From positions 2,914,001 through 2,978,000 of the forward strand of contig NZ_CP072549.1 in NCBI RefSeq assembly GCF_019343495.1: a stretch of 64,000 nt of DNA, read 5' to 3'. The notes below the pieces were generated by a model, which saw only the letters and a list, made by a program, of their open reading frames with translations, did no database searches and was not told the DNA's origin. This DNA comes from Acinetobacter lwoffii (GTDB lineage: Bacteria > Pseudomonadota > Gammaproteobacteria > Pseudomonadales > Moraxellaceae). A program made the translations under genes and the position numbers. The stretch's first letter is position 1. Each line of letters opens with the position of its first letter. Of the stretch, positions 62,278 through 64,000 are shown piece after piece.

Positions 62278-64000
62278 TTATAATGAACCTAATTCAGTTG
62301 CCTGTTCATCACGCTCATGACTCAAACTTTGTTTCAGTTGGCTCAACTGCTTTAAAATGCTGAACATTAAAGACAGCTGCTGCAAAATGATCAGGGATTT
62401 CTGATCTTGCTCCTGATCTTGAGCCAGGCGCTGGCGAATATGGGGAATCATATTTTGCGCACTTAAATCGGGCATTTCATCTCGTATCAATGCACCACGA
62501 ATGTTCTCAAGAGCTTTGTCCAGTAAATTCAGAATGTCCTGATCTTCAATTTTTTCCCGGTGTGCGCCCAGTGCGGCAATATAACTGATAAAAGTATGGT
62601 TCAGGCACAGGAACTCAAAGGCCAGCGATTTTTGTACCGGATCAATATCCGGTTCAGTGGCCAGTGTCGAAATCAGTGAAGCCACCTCGGCATCGGTATT
62701 GTGGGCAGCACGGCGCACAATCCGATATTTCAGGCCATTATTACGTCCTGACTTATACTGCTCGATCACTTCACTCAAATAATCCGCTTCTGCCTGCAAG
62801 CTGCGTTTGATACTGCGCGGCAAACGCCGGAACTTCCAGTCCGGAAAAATAAAGCTGACGCCGAACCAGGCAATCGCACAGCCAATCAGGGTATCGATCA
62901 TACGCGGAATGGCCGCGGCATAGCCCATACCGTCCAGATTGAAGTTGATTAGGGCTAAAATCGTGATAAAGGCGGTGGCCTGTGCATACTGTTTACTGCG
63001 CAATTCAAAGAACAGAATTCCACTTAGTACCAGAAGCAATAATTGTCCTTCGATGGAAGGCACAAAATACAAAATGGCATAACCTAGAATAATACCGACC
63101 AACGTACCGACAATACGCAGACGTAAACGGCGTTTGGTGGCGTTAAAGTTGGGCTGGCTGACAAAGAGTGCGGTCAATAAAATCCAGTAACCATATTCAA
63201 TATTGCTGACCTGTACGAAGATATAGCTGATCAGCAGCACAATCGACAGGCGAATGGCATGCCGGAACAGCACCGACTCGGGTGTCAAATGCTGTTTAAT
63301 CCGAATCTTGATGTCATCCCAGCCTTTCAGGTCATCATCTCTGAGCTGGTTTTCGATATGTTTGAAACGCTCGGACTTGATATTTTGCTCGGTTTCCAGG
63401 TTGCGTAACTGGGCATCAATCGATTTCAAGTTTTGAAACAGCGCAAATAAGGAATTGATCCAGACCTGATCATACTGCTGCTCCTGACGTAACTTATCCA
63501 GAGACTGTCTCAGGTTATCAAAGGCATGCTTGAAGCGCTGGTTATGCACATAAGGTTTGCGCAGCAGCAAACTTTCACTCAGGTCCTTACAGGCTTTGCC
63601 CTGAATTGACATGATGCGCTGGAAGCGGAACAGGATATCGCTATGCTGGAAAATCTTGGCCAGTTTCTGATAATCAATATGCGCTGAATCGGCACGTTCA
63701 TGAATATCCTGCGCGACAAAATAATATTGCAGACTGCGACGGGTATCTTTTTGCCCACGGTCGCCTTTCAGGCGGGTCAGGAGAGCCGTTTTCATTTCAT
63801 TAAAAATCGCAATCAGTTTGCCGTTTTCAAGCGAGAGTTCAATCATGCTCTGCTGATAGCTTTTCGGCGTCATGTCCACATCAAACAGATTGGACTTAGC
63901 ATATAAAAAGTCACCGAGCGCAGAATAGGAAATGGCAAGCTTGTCTTGCGCCAACCGGGCAGGGAAAGTCAGGAAACTGAGTGTCGACAGCAGACCGTAC
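62278..64000 (-). CDS. YccS/FUSC-type inner-membrane transporter (partial, 5' end beyond the window)
   Basis: The frame runs off the right edge; about 574 residues are present. They contain a soluble domain (residues to about 240) and then a block of about six membrane helices (LILTALFVSQPNFNATKRRL, RIVGTLVGIILGYAILYF) followed by a helical cytosolic tail. PARLAQDKLAISYSALGDFL and ARADSAHIDYQ-like segments resemble YccS. The QPNFNATKRRLRLRIVGTLVG motif is the FUSC signature. Members are tied to efflux of aromatic acids or weak acids. Substrate unknown. Confidence 0.85.
   Translation of the reverse strand, partial: YGLLSTLSFLTFPARLAQDKLAISYSALGDFLYAKSNLFDVDMTPKSYQQSMIELSLENGKLIAIFNEMKTALLTRLKGDRGQKDTRRSLQYYFVAQDIHERADSAHIDYQKLAKIFQHSDILFRFQRIMSIQGKACKDLSESLLLRKPYVHNQRFKHAFDNLRQSLDKLRQEQQYDQVWINSLFALFQNLKSIDAQLRNLETEQNIKSERFKHIENQLRDDDLKGWDDIKIRIKQHLTPESVLFRHAIRLSIVLLISYIFVQVSNIEYGYWILLTALFVSQPNFNATKRRLRLRIVGTLVGIILGYAILYFVPSIEGQLLLLVLSGILFFELRSKQYAQATAFITILALINFNLDGMGYAAAIPRMIDTLIGCAIAWFGVSFIFPDWKFRRLPRSIKRSLQAEADYLSEVIEQYKSGRNNGLKYRIVRRAAHNTDAEVASLISTLATEPDIDPVQKSLAFEFLCLNHTFISYIAALGAHREKIEDQDILNLLDKALENIRGALIRDEMPDLSAQNMIPHIRQRLAQDQEQDQKSLIILQQLSLMFSILKQLSQLKQSLSHERDEQATELGSL

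Overview
This is a chromosomal window from a gammaproteobacterium, almost certainly an Acinetobacter species. The evidence is the moderately AT-rich sequence, the Fil-like exported-protein operon, the pilGHIJ-chpA cluster without pilK or chpB, the finR-like/fpr pair, and the close spacing of housekeeping genes (nuoN, upp, metG, mrp, dcd, proS, dapE). No phage, integron, insertion sequence or CRISPR array was seen. Both ends cut through genes: nuoN on the left and a YccS/FUSC-type membrane protein on the right.

Layout. 1-3 kb: end of nuoN, upp, then three tandem cold-shock-domain (CSD) genes of increasing complexity: soluble, CSD plus membrane anchor, and CSD plus membrane anchor plus Excalibur calcium-binding domain. 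The last is split by a run of ten A. 3-8 kb: LysR regulator divergent from ferredoxin-NADP reductase, then a glutamate/aspartate-type ABC importer (gltIJKL-like). 8-12.5 kb: ethanolamine catabolism (permease, eutB, and eutC broken by one missing base). 12.6-22.4 kb: mechanosensitive-channel-like protein, several small membrane proteins and lipoproteins, a flavoprotein, a PLP enzyme, LysE exporter, Amt ammonium channel and an exported metallo-beta-lactamase-fold enzyme. 22.5-24 kb: an AT-rich solitary gene with the acidic residue pattern of a PIN nuclease, followed by a cluster of perfect hairpins. 24-30 kb: metG, a hydrophilin-like disordered protein, mrp, a second LysE exporter, dcd. 30.4-36.8 kb: four exported proteins sharing a short conserved motif just after the signal peptide (Fil-like operon). 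36.8-43.6 kb: proS, an RND efflux pump/adaptor pair, a coiled-coil exported protein. 43.9-52.4 kb: the Pil-Chp chemosensory operon that controls type IV pili. 52.5-64 kb: dapE, entericidin-like lipoprotein, DUF1853, YbaN/DUF454, L,D-transpeptidase, an eight-gene tRNA array (4 Val, 4 Asp), DUF2750, a YdcF/ElyC-like protein, a PepSY-flavoreductase fusion preceded by a Fur box, a YcxB-like membrane protein and the YccS-like protein.

The most interesting items are the Fil-like operon with its shared post-signal-peptide motif, the CSD series with its slippage-prone A10 tract, the solitary PIN-like gene next to the hairpin cluster, and the Fur-box-controlled reductase with an Arg/Gly/Glu-rich insert. 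I found no complete undescribed multi-gene system that I could defend. The Fil-like operon is the nearest candidate.
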